A stretch of 64,000 bases of DNA from Aquimarina sp. AU58. Its GTDB lineage: Bacteria; Bacteroidota; Bacteroidia; Flavobacteriales; Flavobacteriaceae. Each line of letters starts with the position of its first letter. The stretch's first letter is position 1. The DNA is taken from contig NZ_OMPD01000014.1 in NCBI RefSeq assembly GCF_900312745.1, positions 868,001-932,000 on the forward strand, in the 5' to 3' direction. Below, in pieces: positions 46,392 to 57,573 of this stretch. The notes under the pieces were generated by a model. It saw nothing but the letters and a program-made list of their open reading frames with translations. It did not search any database and was not told the DNA's origin. The translations under genes and the position numbers were made by a program.

Positions 46392-47486
46392 TTATTTTTT
46401 TATGAAAGGTGTTTTTTTAACTATTGCTTTGATGCGCTTATTTCGAATTTCGATAAAAATGGTACTATCTGCTTTAGCGTGGGGAATAGTTACATAACCA
46501 AGTCCTATTCCTTTTTCTAATATAGGTGATTGACTTCCTGAAGTTACTTTTCCGATACACTCATCATTTTCATTATAAATTACATATCCAGCTCTGGGGA
46601 TACCTTTTTCTATCATTTCAAAGCCAACTAATCTTCGAGTGACTCCTTCTGCTTTTTGTTTTTGTAAAGCTTCAGAATTAATAAAAGGTTTAGTGAATTT
46701 TGTAATCCAGCCTAATCCTGCTTCTAATGGAGAAGTGGTGTCATCAATATCATTTCCATACAAGCAGAATCCCATTTCTAATCGTAATGTATCTCTTGCT
46801 CCAAGTCCTATAGGCTGAATGTTATCTTCTTTTCCAATTTCGAGAATTGCATTCCAAAGTTGTTCTGCTCCAGAATTAGGAACATAAAGTTCAAAACCTC
46901 CTGCGCCTGTATATCCTGTAGCAGAAATGATTACATCTTGTATTCCTGCTATTTCACCCATAACAAAAGTGTAATATGGGATATCAGCAAGTGTTACTTT
47001 TGTGAGTTTTTGTAATACCCGGCTTGCAAGTGGTCCTTGTACGGCAAAAAGTGATATTTCATTAGAACGATCAATCATTTCTACATTGTCTGTATTATGA
47101 CTTTTTATCCAGTTCCAGTCCTTGTCAATATTAGAGGCATTAACTACCAAAAGATATTCTTCATCACCTAGTTTATAGATAATAAGATCATCTACAACAC
47201 CACCTTTATCATTAGGCATACAAGAATACTGAGCACTCCCAATATTTAATTTAGAGGCATCATTACTACTTATTTTCTGAATTAAATCTAACGCTTTAGG
47301 TCCTCTAAGGATAAATTCACCCATATGTGATACATCAAATATACCAACACCTTCTCTTACAGTTTTGTGCTCCTGTACTACAGAGGTGTATTGAAGTGGC
47401 ATTAAATATCCTGCAAATGGGACCATTTTTGCTCCCAACTCCTGGTGCTTAGCTTCGAGAGCTATACTTATTAGTTCTGTTTCCAT
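46392..47486 (-). CDS. gcvT: aminomethyltransferase GcvT (glycine cleavage T protein)
   Basis: Transfers the methylene carbon from lipoylated GcvH to tetrahydrofolate and releases ammonia. A 364-residue protein with the family start [20 protein letters not shown], the folate-site strand [17 protein letters not shown], then [16 protein letters not shown] and [20 protein letters not shown]. It follows gcvP with a 1-bp gap and precedes gcvH by 4 bp. Confidence 0.96.
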   Translation of the reverse strand: METELISIALEAKHQELGAKMVPFAGYLMPLQYTSVVQEHKTVREGVGIFDVSHMGEFILRGPKALDLIQKISSNDASKLNIGSAQYSCMPNDKGGVVDDLIIYKLGDEEYLLVVNASNIDKDWNWIKSHNTDNVEMIDRSNEISLFAVQGPLASRVLQKLTKVTLADIPYYTFVMGEIAGIQDVIISATGYTGAGGFELYVPNSGAEQLWNAILEIGKEDNIQPIGLGARDTLRLEMGFCLYGNDIDDTTSPLEAGLGWITKFTKPFINSEALQKQKAEGVTRRLVGFEMIEKGIPRAGYVIYNENDECIGKVTSGSQSPILEKGIGLGYVTIPHAKADSTIFIEIRNKRIKAIVKKTPFIKK

Positions 47487-47487
47487 A

Positions 47488-50391
47488 TTAGTTTATAGTT
47501 ATTTCTGTATTCTTTGTATCTTCTTCAAAAACCGAAACAGGTAGGCAACTACACATTAAATTTCGATCTCCATGGGCATCATTTACACGACCTACACTAG
47601 GCCAGAATTTATTGCCTTTTATATGAGGTAGCGGAAAAGCTGCTTTGGTTCGGGAATATGGCATATCCCAATTGTCTCGAGCGATAAACTCCATAGTGTG
47701 AGGAGCATTTTTTAATACATTTTGCTCTCTAGAGGCAGTTCCGTTTGCTATTTCTTTTATTTCATTTCTGATACTTATCATAGCATCAATAAAGCGATCA
47801 AGTTCTTCTATAGTTTCACTTTCTGTGGGTTCTATCATAATAGTTCCTGCAACAGGAAATGATACAGTTGGTGCATGAAATCCGTAATCCATAAGTCTTT
47901 TTGCAATATCGGTTACAGTAATATCTTCTTCTTTAAATGCTCTACAATCGATAATAAGCTCATGGGCATTGCGACCTTTTTCTCCGGTAAACAGGATAGG
48001 ATAATGATCGACGAGTTTTTCTTTTATATAGTTGGCATTTAGAATTGCCATTTTTGTAGCAGAGGTTAATCCTTCGCCACCCATTAATGCGATATATGCA
48101 TAAGAAATAGAAAGAATACTTGCGCTACCCCAAGGTGCTGCAGAGATAGCTGCTATAGCCTTTTCTCCTCCTGCATTTTTTACTACAGCATTACCCGGTA
48201 TAAATGGAGCAAGTTCTTTACTTACTGCAATAGGACCCATCCCTGGTCCACCACCACCATGAGGGATACAAAAGGTTTTATGAAGATTAAGGTGACATAC
48301 GTCTCCACCGATAATTCCAGGGCTAGTTAATCCTAATTGAGCGTTTAGGTTTGCTCCATCCAGATATACTTTTCCTCCATTATCATGAATAATCTCACAG
48401 GCTTCTTTAATATTTTCTTCAAAAACACCATGAGTAGATGGATAGGTAACCATTAATGCCATTAAATTATCCTTATGTTTTTCGGCTTTAGCACGCAAGT
48501 CATCGATATCGATATCTCCATTTTCTTTACAGGATACAATAACTACTTGTTGACCCGCCATAGTTGCAGTTGCTGGATTGGTACCATGTGCAGAGGATGG
48601 GATAAGAGTTATGTTTCTATGCGTTTGATTTTTATCTGCATAATATGCTTTTATAACCATTAAGCCTGCAAGTTCTCCCTGAGCTCCACTATTTGGCTGT
48701 AAGGAGGTGGTATATAAACCAGTAATTTCTGCTAACCAAGACGCCAAATGTTCAAACATTTGATGGTATCCTTTTGCTTGATTTGTGGGTACAAAAGGAT
48801 GAATATTGGCAAGCTCTCCCCACGATAAAGGCATCATCTCTGTAGTTGCGTTAAGTTTCATGGTGCATGAGCCTAAAGCAATCATAGAATGTACTAATGA
48901 GAGATCTTTATTTTCTAATCTTTTTAGATATCTAAGCATTTCATGCTCTGCCTGATAAGAATTAAATACAGGGTGTTCTAGATAAGAAGTTTTTCTTTGT
49001 AAAGAAGCAGGGATCGCAGTTGCATCAATTTTCCAATCTGTTATCTTTACCGTTTTACCCTTTGCATTAGCAAAGATTTCGATGATATCTTGTAGATCGG
49101 CCAATGTAGTTTTTTCGTGCAGTGATATCCCTACATGATTATCCTCAAAATATCTGAAATTGATTTCTTTATCGAGTGCTATTTTTTTAATACGTTCTTT
49201 ATCTTCTACTTCTATTTTTAAAGTATCAAAAAAATGAATATTCGTTTGTGTATATCCAAGTTTCTCTAATTCCTGATTAAGCTTAGCCGTTGATAAATGG
49301 ATTTTATTAGCGATCTGAGATAGTCCATCTTTCCCGTGATACACAGCATACATCCCAGCCATTACCGCAAGTAATACCTGTGCGGTACAGATATTTGAGG
49401 TAGCTTTTTCTCGTTTAATGTGTTGCTCTCTGGTTTGTAGTGCCATTCGATATGCAGGACGACCATGGCTATCTTCTGTTACTCCAATAATTCTACCAGG
49501 AATATGACGTTTATATACCTCTTTTGTAGCGAAATAAGCAGCGTGTGGCCCTCCATATCCTAGGGGTACTCCAAATCTTTGTGAAGTACCTACAACTACA
49601 TCTACTCCCATTTCGCCTGGTGCAGTAATATGTGTTAATGCCATTAGATCTGATGCTACTGCAATTTTTACTTCATGCTTTTGTGCTTCAGTAATATAAG
49701 ATGTTGGATCTGTAATTGCGCCATCACTATCGGGATATTGGGTAAGAAGTCCGAAAAGATCTGGGTTTGACATATCAAGTTCGGCGATATCCCCAACAAC
49801 TACATTAATACCAATAGGTTCTGCACGACCTATGATAAGCTCTATGGTATGCGGAAATGTTTTTTGATCAATAAAAAATGTACTGGCTTGTTTTTTTGCT
49901 CTGCTTTTTACACGATATAGAAGTGTCATTGCTTCTGCTGCAGCTGTAGCTTCATCCAAAAGAGAAGCATTAGCTAGTTCCATTCCTGTAAGATCTGTAA
50001 TCATGGTTTGATAATTGATCAAGGCTTCTAGTCGACCTTGTGCTATCTCTGCCTGATACGGTGTGTAAGCAGTATACCAAGCTGGATTCTCAAGAATATT
50101 TCGCTGAATAACTGGCGGTACAATACAGTCGTGATATCCCATTCCTATAAATGAACGGAATACTGTATTGTTTTCCATCATAGATTTGAAATTGGTAAGG
50201 AACTCCAATTCTGTTTGAGCTTTTGGTAATGCTAATGGTTCTGTAGAACGAATGTTTTTTGGAACTGTTTCATCAATTAACTGTGTTAATGATGAAACAC
50301 CAATCACGTTTAGCATTTGACCAATTTCCTTTTTACCTGGGCCTATATGCCTTGGTAGGAATTCTTGTTTAAGTGTACTTAGATCTTTCAT
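47488..50391 (-). CDS. gcvP: glycine dehydrogenase (decarboxylating) GcvP
   Basis: The pyridoxal-phosphate enzyme that decarboxylates glycine and passes the aminomethyl group to GcvH. At 967 residues it is the one-chain form, with N- and C-terminal halves of related fold. The PLP-lysine motif is [19 protein letters not shown], and the N-terminal half carries [20 protein letters not shown] and [20 protein letters not shown]. The gene follows glyA by 116 bp, in the order glyA-gcvP-gcvT-gcvH. Confidence 0.97.
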   Translation of the reverse strand: MKDLSTLKQEFLPRHIGPGKKEIGQMLNVIGVSSLTQLIDETVPKNIRSTEPLALPKAQTELEFLTNFKSMMENNTVFRSFIGMGYHDCIVPPVIQRNILENPAWYTAYTPYQAEIAQGRLEALINYQTMITDLTGMELANASLLDEATAAAEAMTLLYRVKSRAKKQASTFFIDQKTFPHTIELIIGRAEPIGINVVVGDIAELDMSNPDLFGLLTQYPDSDGAITDPTSYITEAQKHEVKIAVASDLMALTHITAPGEMGVDVVVGTSQRFGVPLGYGGPHAAYFATKEVYKRHIPGRIIGVTEDSHGRPAYRMALQTREQHIKREKATSNICTAQVLLAVMAGMYAVYHGKDGLSQIANKIHLSTAKLNQELEKLGYTQTNIHFFDTLKIEVEDKERIKKIALDKEINFRYFEDNHVGISLHEKTTLADLQDIIEIFANAKGKTVKITDWKIDATAIPASLQRKTSYLEHPVFNSYQAEHEMLRYLKRLENKDLSLVHSMIALGSCTMKLNATTEMMPLSWGELANIHPFVPTNQAKGYHQMFEHLASWLAEITGLYTTSLQPNSGAQGELAGLMVIKAYYADKNQTHRNITLIPSSAHGTNPATATMAGQQVVIVSCKENGDIDIDDLRAKAEKHKDNLMALMVTYPSTHGVFEENIKEACEIIHDNGGKVYLDGANLNAQLGLTSPGIIGGDVCHLNLHKTFCIPHGGGGPGMGPIAVSKELAPFIPGNAVVKNAGGEKAIAAISAAPWGSASILSISYAYIALMGGEGLTSATKMAILNANYIKEKLVDHYPILFTGEKGRNAHELIIDCRAFKEEDITVTDIAKRLMDYGFHAPTVSFPVAGTIMIEPTESETIEELDRFIDAMISIRNEIKEIANGTASREQNVLKNAPHTMEFIARDNWDMPYSRTKAAFPLPHIKGNKFWPSVGRVNDAHGDRNLMCSCLPVSVFEEDTKNTEITIN

Positions 50392-50507
50392 CTGTTCTTT
50401 TTATTGTTCTTTAACGGTCAGATGGAATTCACCATTCAAAATTTTCGATAAATACAAACTTGGTTTATATGGCTCATTTCATAATATAACTATCCGCTAG
50501 ATTGTTT

Positions 50508-51788
50508 TTATTTATACAATGGAAATTTTTTCATCCAGTTATTTACTTCTGTTTTGATAGATAAAATCTTAGCATCATTATCATGGTTTGATAATACTTC
50601 ATCTATAAAACCAACCATGGTATACATGTCATTTTCTTTCATTCCTCTGGTAGTAATGGCAGATGTTCCTAGTCTCATACCAGATGTTACAAATGGTGAT
50701 TTATCATCAAAGGGCACCATGTTTTTGTTAATTGTAATATCTGCTTTTATCAATGTGTTTTCTGCTAATTTTCCTGTAATGTCTTTTGATCGCAGATCAA
50801 TAAGAGCCATATGGTTATCGGTTCCGTTAGAGATAATATCATACCCTCTTTCTATTAAGGCAGCACACATTGCTTTGGCATTTTTTGCTACTTGCTCTAC
50901 ATATACTTTATAGTCATCAGTAAGTGCTTCACCAAATGCAACCGCCTTTGCTGCAATTACATGCTCTAATGGTCCTCCTTGAGTTCCAGGGAAAACAGCC
51001 ATATCTAAAACATTAGACATCATTTTGATTACTCCTTTTTTGGTAGCGTGGCCCCATGGATTTTCAAAATCTTGCCCCATCATAATCATTCCTCCTCTTG
51101 GGCCTCTCAATGTTTTGTGTGTTGTAGTCGTTACAATATGACAATGTTTTATAGGGTCATTTAATAGACCTTTAGCAATTAATCCTGCCGGATGAGAGAT
51201 ATCTGCCAATAATAAAGCTCCTGTCTGATCTGCTATAGCTCTTAATCTTTCATAATCCCAATCACGACTATAGGCAGATGCTCCGCAAACAATTAATTTA
51301 GGCTTTTCTCTTTCTGCTGTTTCTGCAACGGTATCCCAATTGATAAGACCTGTTTCTTGTTCTACTCCATAGAAACTTGGTTGATAAAGTTTACCAGAAA
51401 AGTTAACCGGTGATCCATGAGTAAGATGACCTCCGTGTGATAGGTCAAAACCTAGTATTTTATCACCTGGATTAAGACAGCCCAGCATTACAGCTGCGTT
51501 AGCTTGTGCTCCAGAATGCGGTTGTACATTTACCCATTCTGCTCCAAAGAGTTTTGCAGCTCTATCAATGGCAAGTGTTTCTACCTTATCGACTACTTCA
51601 CAACCGCCATAATATCTTTTTCCAGGAAGCCCTTCTGCATATTTGTTGGTTAGAGAAGAACCCATGGCCGCCATAACCTGCTTAGATGTAAAGTTTTCTG
51701 AGGCAATTAGTTCTATTCCATGTTCTTGACGTTCTGTTTCTTCTGCGATAAGGTTTTTTATCTCATTGTCCTGAATATCTTGTACCAT
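50508..51788 (-). CDS. glyA: serine hydroxymethyltransferase GlyA
   Basis: Interconverts serine and glycine with tetrahydrofolate, feeding one-carbon units; it works with the glycine cleavage operon downstream. The PLP-site motif [17 protein letters not shown] and the family start [20 protein letters not shown] are clear. A longer frame from 51827 adds 13 residues ([13 protein letters not shown]); the ATG at 51788 ([17 protein letters not shown]) gives 426 residues, the typical length. No glycine riboswitch was recognised upstream. Confidence 0.95.
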   Translation of the reverse strand: MVQDIQDNEIKNLIAEETERQEHGIELIASENFTSKQVMAAMGSSLTNKYAEGLPGKRYYGGCEVVDKVETLAIDRAAKLFGAEWVNVQPHSGAQANAAVMLGCLNPGDKILGFDLSHGGHLTHGSPVNFSGKLYQPSFYGVEQETGLINWDTVAETAEREKPKLIVCGASAYSRDWDYERLRAIADQTGALLLADISHPAGLIAKGLLNDPIKHCHIVTTTTHKTLRGPRGGMIMMGQDFENPWGHATKKGVIKMMSNVLDMAVFPGTQGGPLEHVIAAKAVAFGEALTDDYKVYVEQVAKNAKAMCAALIERGYDIISNGTDNHMALIDLRSKDITGKLAENTLIKADITINKNMVPFDDKSPFVTSGMRLGTSAITTRGMKENDMYTMVGFIDEVLSNHDNDAKILSIKTEVNNWMKKFPLYK

Positions 51789-52007
51789 ATTTTCTTTTTT
51801 TAGCATATTACATCCAATATTGAGCATCGGATTTTAGTTACTGTATTTTTTTTGACATATAAGATTTTTATGAATCAAAAATTAACGGATGCAAATTGTG
51901 AAGAATAAAATTGAAAAAATAGTACAAAATTGCAATCGAATATTTGTGTCGATTTAATAAAATGAAAACGGGATAGAATGCTGTTTTGTAGTTTGTAAGG
52001 AAATGTT

Positions 52008-52841
52008 TTAGGTAATTACCTTATTGGCAAATTGTTTAGGGGTAATACCTATTATTTTTTTGAAATGACGGGTAAAATGACTTTGGTCAAAAAAACCAGA
52101 CTGGTAGGCCACTTCTGTTGCAGATAATCTTTCTGTTAGTAGTTTTTTAGCTTTTTCTATTCTAAGATTCACTAGGTACTGATGCGGAGGAAGTTGATAT
52201 TGTTTTTTAAAAGATTTGATCAATCCGTATTCTGAAATGCCTGTTAAGTTAGAAAGATCATGTGTCGAAACTTCTTCAAGATAATGGTCGTGTAAATATT
52301 CTTTGATTTGCCGTGCAACAATAAGTTTTTCTGAAATTGGTTCATTATTTATTTCAGTATACGCATACCTTTGGATAAGCTCTTTAAGAAAGTCCATAAG
52401 TAAACATTCGGACTTTGGATTATGTTGATTGTAAATCAAATTCGGAAATACGGCTTTACCTTTTTTGAATAATACCTTATTGTTTATAATATTTTCTTTA
52501 AAAATAGGTAACTCTATAGGCAGATTTAGAGTATCCATAGCCTTTTTCATGATCCCAATAGGAATATACATAGTAAGAAAATTCCATGGGGAATTTTTTA
52601 CAGGCTTTCCAGTATGTACTTCATAGGGATTGAAAACAAGAATTGAACCAGTAGATAAAATAAAATTAGAAGAATCGTTAGAATAGTCACCAATACCATA
52701 ATCCATAAAAATTATAGTGTAACTTTCATGAAAATGAGGCTTAAATTGATGTGATGTAAATGACCCCTTAAACAACTCTAAATTATCGAGAGCGTTATTT
52801 ATAAAATGCTGGACATTATTATGTTTGTTTTTGTCATACAT
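52008..52841 (-). CDS. AraC-family transcriptional regulator
   Basis: A 277-residue regulator with an N-terminal cupin-like sensing domain (HQFKPHFHESYTIIFMDYGI, then HTGKPVKNSPWNFL) and a C-terminal AraC double HTH (LSNLTGISEYGLIKSFKKQY and SATEVAYQSGFFDQSHFTRH, then FKKIIGITPKQF). The ligand and targets are not visible. It lies next to glyA in the same direction but is separated by 219 bp, so it is probably independent. Confidence 0.9.
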   Translation of the reverse strand: MYDKNKHNNVQHFINNALDNLELFKGSFTSHQFKPHFHESYTIIFMDYGIGDYSNDSSNFILSTGSILVFNPYEVHTGKPVKNSPWNFLTMYIPIGIMKKAMDTLNLPIELPIFKENIINNKVLFKKGKAVFPNLIYNQHNPKSECLLMDFLKELIQRYAYTEINNEPISEKLIVARQIKEYLHDHYLEEVSTHDLSNLTGISEYGLIKSFKKQYQLPPHQYLVNLRIEKAKKLLTERLSATEVAYQSGFFDQSHFTRHFKKIIGITPKQFANKVIT

Positions 52842-53109
52842 TATCTCAATAATTTACTTTTGAGCGATTTTTTAATCATTCAAAACCCAAAAAAATCCTT
52901 GGTATAATTCTTAACTTATGATACTAACAAAAAGTATTTCTATACTTTTTTAAGTAGCTAATATATGTCGGTTTTATAAATTATCTATAATCAATAGTTT
53001 GAAATGTATTAAAAAATGTATGTTTTGATGTTTTAGTACTATTATATGGATAATTTAGTATGATTTTGAATAGATAAAAACTATGTTTTAGGTTCTTTAT
53101 ATATAAATA

Positions 53110-54021
53110 TTAACCATTTATAGCTTCTACGTATTCTACTTTGTCTTTTAACATCTCTTTTAGCATATTTTCGATTCCATTTTTTAATGTAAAAGTAGAA
53201 GACGGACATCCACTGCAAGCTCCTTGTAAAATTACTTTTACACCTTTGCTCTTCGGATCATAAGAATCAAATAATATGTTACCTCCATCACTAGCTACAG
53301 CAGGTTTGATATATTCATCAATAATATTTACAATATCTTTTGAGACATCATCCAGATTTTCAAAATCTAAATCAGACTGTTTTTTTACTTCTTCTTTTGT
53401 CACAGCAGCATTTGCAGTTAAAACTTCTTTACCTTGCTCTAGATAACTGCGTATAAAATCTCTGATCTCTGTGGTAATATCGTTCCAATCTGCTAAGTCG
53501 TATTTCCCTATAGAAATATAATTTTCATCAATGTATACTTCCTTAACAAACGGAAAATGAAATAACTCTTGTGCCAAGGGTGCTTCGCTGGCATCATCAA
53601 TATTTTTAAATTCATGCCCTGCAGTGACTAATTTTTTATTAGCAACAAACTTTAATACAGCAGGGTTAGGAGTACTCTCTGCATAAATAGTAATAGGAAC
53701 TTTTTTTGTGGTTTCGACCTCGGTTTCAGTAATAATAGGTTGACCACTATTTAGGTAATTTTTGATCTGTTGTGCAACTTCTTCCTGCACATCTTGCCAT
53801 TCTACAATATCATACTTATCTATTGCAACAAAATTTTGTGCAATAAATACCCTTTTTACAAATGGGAGATAAAACAATTGTTGTGCAAGAGGAGCATTTT
53901 TGGCCTGATCTATATTCTCAAATTCATAACTAGTATGCTGGGTTAGAAAATAATTGGCTTCAAACTTAACAATACCCGGATTTGAAGTAGGTTCTATTTT
54001 TATTTCAAAATTCTTTTCCAT
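53110..54021 (-). CDS. NifU-like Fe-S scaffold protein with doubled Nfu N-terminal domain
   Basis: A 303-residue iron-sulfur carrier. Residues about 5-95 and 110-200 are two copies of the Nfu_N domain (compare ENIDQAKNAPLAQQLFYLPF and KNIDDASEAPLAQELFHFPF), and residues about 225-300 are the NifU C-terminal domain with the cluster-binding CxxC in QGACSGCPSSTFTLKNGIEN. Standard Nfu proteins have one N domain. Track-length start TTG at 54036 is dropped; the ATG at 54021 gives MEKNFEIKIEPTSNPG, the usual start of the N domain. Confidence 0.88.
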   Translation of the reverse strand: MEKNFEIKIEPTSNPGIVKFEANYFLTQHTSYEFENIDQAKNAPLAQQLFYLPFVKRVFIAQNFVAIDKYDIVEWQDVQEEVAQQIKNYLNSGQPIITETEVETTKKVPITIYAESTPNPAVLKFVANKKLVTAGHEFKNIDDASEAPLAQELFHFPFVKEVYIDENYISIGKYDLADWNDITTEIRDFIRSYLEQGKEVLTANAAVTKEEVKKQSDLDFENLDDVSKDIVNIIDEYIKPAVASDGGNILFDSYDPKSKGVKVILQGACSGCPSSTFTLKNGIENMLKEMLKDKVEYVEAING

Positions 54022-54543
54022 GCGCTTTTTTTGCAAATCTACTAAAAAGCAACACGATATTAGTAATGTATGCGTAATGCTAACAATTTTTAACTAATCT
54101 TAAATAGATGTGGATAAATAAAGTGCATTATTTTGACTTTTGTTGTTGAATTTGATAATAATTATATAGGCACAAAGAAGAATAAGATTATCGATCAAAA
54201 ATTTCATCACTAATAATAAGTGATTCATCACAAAATCTTAATTAAACGTTGATTTATAGTGGTAATGCAGCTATGTTTGCACAAAAAATATAATGATCAA
54301 GGACAGATTTCTAATGCCTATAATTGGTTAAAAATAATAACCATAAGAGGGAGTACATCCTTTGACTTGTTTTGACTTCAAAAAGTATAGATCTTGTATT
54401 CTGACAAAAATTTATATCTTTGGAGCGATTGAAATACAATGATTTATTTAAAAAAATAAGGTGAAGCCTCACAATATAAACTGTTTTTAATAGTTTAGAT
54501 TGAATTCACAAATTCTATTTAGCCCCTAAATAATAGTGCTCAA
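54022..54543. other. 522-bp intergenic region before the PorP/SprF gene
   Basis: AT-rich and without a convincing reading frame. It contains a good promoter (54394-54422), a short inverted repeat ATCACT-AATAATA-AGTGAT near 54205-54223, a direct repeat of TTTTGACTT near 54360-54380, and a leader of about 115 nt with small hairpins such as GTGA-AGCC-TCAC. No RNA gene was recognised. Confidence 0.45.
54394..54422 (+). promoter_or_regulatory. Bacteroidota-type promoter for the PorP/SprF gene
   Basis: TTG at 54394-54396 and TATCTTTG at 54415-54422 are 18 bp apart, matching the -33/-7 consensus. The start codon is at 54544, so the leader is about 115 nt. Confidence 0.65.
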
Positions 54544-55566
54544 ATGAACTTAAAAACATTCTATGTAGTAGTATTAGTACTGGTATCTCCATTTGTCTTC
54601 TCGCAAGAAGGTATTCCTGTATACTCTGATTATCTCTCTGATAATTTGTACTTAATACATCCTGCAATGGCTGGCGCATCAAATGCTAATAAAATTAGGC
54701 TTACTGCCAGAAAGCAATGGTTTGATGTGAATAATGCACCTAATCTACAAACTTTAAATGTTAATTTTAGAACTGGTGAGAAATCTGGTTTAGGAGGAAT
54801 TGTATATAGAGATGAAAATGGTAGGTTTTCTCAGGCAGGACTGTATGTAACATATGCTTATCACCTTTTGTTTTCGAGAGATAGAACAGATTTAAATATG
54901 TTATCTTTTGGTCTTAGTGCTGGTTTGATACAATCTAATGTGGATTTAAGAGGGCTTGATGATCCTTTTGACCCAGATCCTGTAATTCTGGATAGAGTGC
55001 AAAAAGATGTATATTATAATGTTGATGTAGGATTATCTTATAACTATTTAGAATGGTATGCCCATATTACTGTTAAAAATATATTACCAACTGTTCGTGA
55101 TGTTTTTGATAATGATACCCCGATACGAGAATCTAATAATCAACGTAGATATATCTTTTCTTTAGGGTATTTGTTTGGTATTGGTGCTACTCCGTGGAGT
55201 TTAGAACCATCTATTATGTATCAAGCCACAGATGAAACTCAAGAAAGTACCATTGATGCTAATTTAAAAGTATATCGAGATTTTAGTTCCAGTACTTTAT
55301 GGGGAGGAATATCTTACAGACGTAGCCTGGATGGAGCAGAATTTTCTCAGGATGGGACTTCTATAGAAAGCCAGCAATTGCAATACATAACCCCATTTTT
55401 GGGAGTTAATTATAAAAAATGGATGGTTGGGTATACTTACAGTTATCAATTAAATTCGGTAGTGCTTAGTAATGGAGGTTTCCACCAAATTACTCTAGGG
55501 TACGATTTTGGGAAGCGTAAGGAAAGATGGAATTGTAATTGTCCGGCGGTTAATTCTAAAAACTGA
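54544..55566 (+). CDS. PorP/SprF family type IX secretion-associated outer-membrane protein
   Basis: A 340-residue outer-membrane protein with a signal peptide (MNLKTFYVVVLVLVSPFVFS) and the PorP/SprF family start IPVYSDYLSDNLYLIHPAMA, then NKIRLTARKQWFDVNNAPNL. Beta-barrel with a final strand HQITLGYDFGKRKERWNCNC. In Flavobacterium, SprF proteins usually sit just after a large SprB-like surface adhesin and help in its secretion or attachment; here no such adhesin is adjacent. Its cargo is therefore unclear. Confidence 0.9.
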   Translation: MNLKTFYVVVLVLVSPFVFSQEGIPVYSDYLSDNLYLIHPAMAGASNANKIRLTARKQWFDVNNAPNLQTLNVNFRTGEKSGLGGIVYRDENGRFSQAGLYVTYAYHLLFSRDRTDLNMLSFGLSAGLIQSNVDLRGLDDPFDPDPVILDRVQKDVYYNVDVGLSYNYLEWYAHITVKNILPTVRDVFDNDTPIRESNNQRRYIFSLGYLFGIGATPWSLEPSIMYQATDETQESTIDANLKVYRDFSSSTLWGGISYRRSLDGAEFSQDGTSIESQQLQYITPFLGVNYKKWMVGYTYSYQLNSVVLSNGGFHQITLGYDFGKRKERWNCNCPAVNSKN

Positions 55567-55595
55567 TCACAGTATAAAAATATTACGTAAAAGAT

Positions 55596-55631
55596 AAAAT
55601 AAATGCCTGCATATTTGCAGGCATTTATTTT
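55596..55631. terminator. bidirectional terminator between PorP/SprF and rhodanese
   Basis: AAAATAAATGCCTGCA at 55596-55611 pairs with TGCAGGCATTTATTTT at 55616-55631, a 16-bp perfect stem with a 4-base loop between two convergent genes. Confidence 0.9.
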
Positions 55632-56142
55632 ATTTGGTAAAAGTACCATCAAATTGTAATCTTTGATCTTTTATAGGAACCAAAGAGGACAATTCATATA
55701 CATTTTTATAACCATATCCATAGAGATTTATAAATGTTGGGATGTTTAATGCTAGAGGAGCCATTTTGGAAGCAAAATTAATAGAATCTCCATCGATATT
55801 GTTATTACAATAAATTAAAATACGAGTCTTTTTAGAAGGTATTTTTTTTGCCAGTTTTCCTTCTGTAAAATCAGAAAAATTGATATGAGTTGCTCCCTTA
55901 AGGTGTTTTTGTTTGTAAGCACTTTCAGAACGAGTATCTAATAAAATAGTATTCTCATCTGCCATATACTTTAGAAAAGTCTCCAGAGGGATTAATCGTT
56001 CTTTTCTATATTCTAAAATTTCTTCAGATATTTCCAGAAAAGAATCATAATCAACATTTGATTTTGATAACTTCTTTTGTTGCTGTGCCTGCATGGACAT
56101 AGGTATTAGAATTAGTATAATTACTTTAATAACTGTTTTCAT
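55630..56142 (-). CDS. exported rhodanese-like domain protein
   Basis: A 170-residue protein with a signal peptide (MKTVIKVIILILIPMSMQAQ). Rhodanese motifs are seen: LLDTRSESAYKQKHLKGATH, and the active-site loop YCNNNIDGDSINFASKM with Cys as the sulfur carrier, followed by LNLYGYGYKNVYEL-type end. The mature protein is periplasmic or attached to the outer membrane. It is followed 41 bp upstream on the genome by the VWA lipoprotein, pointing the same way. Substrate unknown. Confidence 0.85.
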   Translation of the reverse strand: MKTVIKVIILILIPMSMQAQQQKKLSKSNVDYDSFLEISEEILEYRKERLIPLETFLKYMADENTILLDTRSESAYKQKHLKGATHINFSDFTEGKLAKKIPSKKTRILIYCNNNIDGDSINFASKMAPLALNIPTFINLYGYGYKNVYELSSLVPIKDQRLQFDGTFTK

Positions 56143-56183
56143 CTTGAATGTTTATTTTCTTAGAACACACTATTTTTTATGAT

Positions 56184-57356
56184 TTATTCTTCCCAGGAGA
56201 AAGATTTTTTTCTTCCTTGCTTTTTGATAGCATTTAGTAATGCAGCTTCCAGGTTTGTATCATCTTTTTTACTATTTTCTTTGATATACGATACACGCTT
56301 TTTATTTAACTCTTTAATTTTTTGTTGTATCTCTTTACGCGTTTTACTTTTTTCTGCGATATATTGCTTTAACTCAGCTTTGGATTTTTCTTTAAGCTCT
56401 TTTGGTAATTCGTCTTTTGCTACTTTTTCTACTTCAAAAGCTTCGTCCTCAGCTGCATCGATTAGATCCCAGCTTTTGTTTTTATAGAAACCAGAACTCT
56501 TGCTAACGGTTCGACTTACGGCATTAGCAGAACTGTAGGATCTTGCATTACTATCCTGCTCGGCTTGTAATTGTCTTTTTTGAGCACCTTGGTGACCATA
56601 ATAGATATATGTACCATTTAGTTTATGATTGAGCTTAAGAATAATATCATCATATGGTGTTGCAATATGTACGGTTTCGCGATTATGATCAATTGCACTA
56701 TATTCTCCAGTTGTAATATCGGCCCCGTGTTTCCACATCGTTTCAATGCCTTGTCTATAATTACCACAAAAAATGGTGTTAATCGTAATATCTTTTTCTA
56801 ATGCATCTGTTGCTGCATCTTTATAATCAAAGGGCCCTTGGGTAAAAGGTTCGTTACCCGCTATGAAGATTAGTTTTAAATGATCATTATTTTTTTTCCA
56901 ACCTAATTGATTAATCGAAGTATTGATCACTTTACCACAATATTCGTTTCCTCCGTTAGTTGTAAGTGCAAAAAGTTCTTTAGATATTTCATCTAAATCA
57001 TCAGAGAACGGTAAGACCTGTCTAATAAACCCTTCTTGAGATGGTAAACCATCATTACCATATTCGTATAATGCTATTTCCAGCTTTATTTTGTTATGAC
57101 CACATTTTGCATAAGAAAGCTCATTTACGATTTCCCATAGTTGAGCCTTAGCCTGGTCAATAAGCCCATCCATGCTATTACTGGTGTCTAATAGTAAAGC
57201 TACTTGTATGTTACGTGTATTAGGATCGGTTTTGGTAGTTTGTATTAGGTGGTTTTTTTCTTTTTGAAATGCGAGATCGGAGTTCGGTTTATTATTTGCG
57301 TTACAAGAAATAGTAACAAGTAAACATAACATGCTCCATGTAAAAAATGTCTTCAT
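56184..57356 (-). CDS. VWA-domain lipoprotein
   Basis: A 390-residue protein with a lipoprotein signal peptide (MKTFFTWSMLCLLVTISC, lipobox TISC). Residues about 50-230 are a von Willebrand factor A domain with the metal-ion site DTSNSMDGLIDQ (DxSxS). The C-terminal 120 residues are very charged and predicted helical coiled coil (EDEAFEVEKVAKDELPKELK, then ELKQYIAEKSKTRKEIQQKI), which could contact the envelope. Divergent from the sensor kinase gene at 57574 with 217 bp between. Function unknown. Confidence 0.85.
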   Translation of the reverse strand: MKTFFTWSMLCLLVTISCNANNKPNSDLAFQKEKNHLIQTTKTDPNTRNIQVALLLDTSNSMDGLIDQAKAQLWEIVNELSYAKCGHNKIKLEIALYEYGNDGLPSQEGFIRQVLPFSDDLDEISKELFALTTNGGNEYCGKVINTSINQLGWKKNNDHLKLIFIAGNEPFTQGPFDYKDAATDALEKDITINTIFCGNYRQGIETMWKHGADITTGEYSAIDHNRETVHIATPYDDIILKLNHKLNGTYIYYGHQGAQKRQLQAEQDSNARSYSSANAVSRTVSKSSGFYKNKSWDLIDAAEDEAFEVEKVAKDELPKELKEKSKAELKQYIAEKSKTRKEIQQKIKELNKKRVSYIKENSKKDDTNLEAALLNAIKKQGRKKSFSWEE

Positions 57357-57573
57357 AGTTTCCTTTTTTAATTTTGGATAAAACTATAGTTAACTTTTTT
57401 GATTAAAAATCTATAATGAGGGACTAGTTAATATAAATGAGGGAACTTACTCTTTTGATTAGGGAAGTTTCTTTTTTATTCTAAAAAGCTACCGTAAAAC
57501 TGTATAATCACGAGATTCGAATTTTATTATCCCATTTAAATGGATTAAGTTTACCTTGATTTAATAGTGTATA

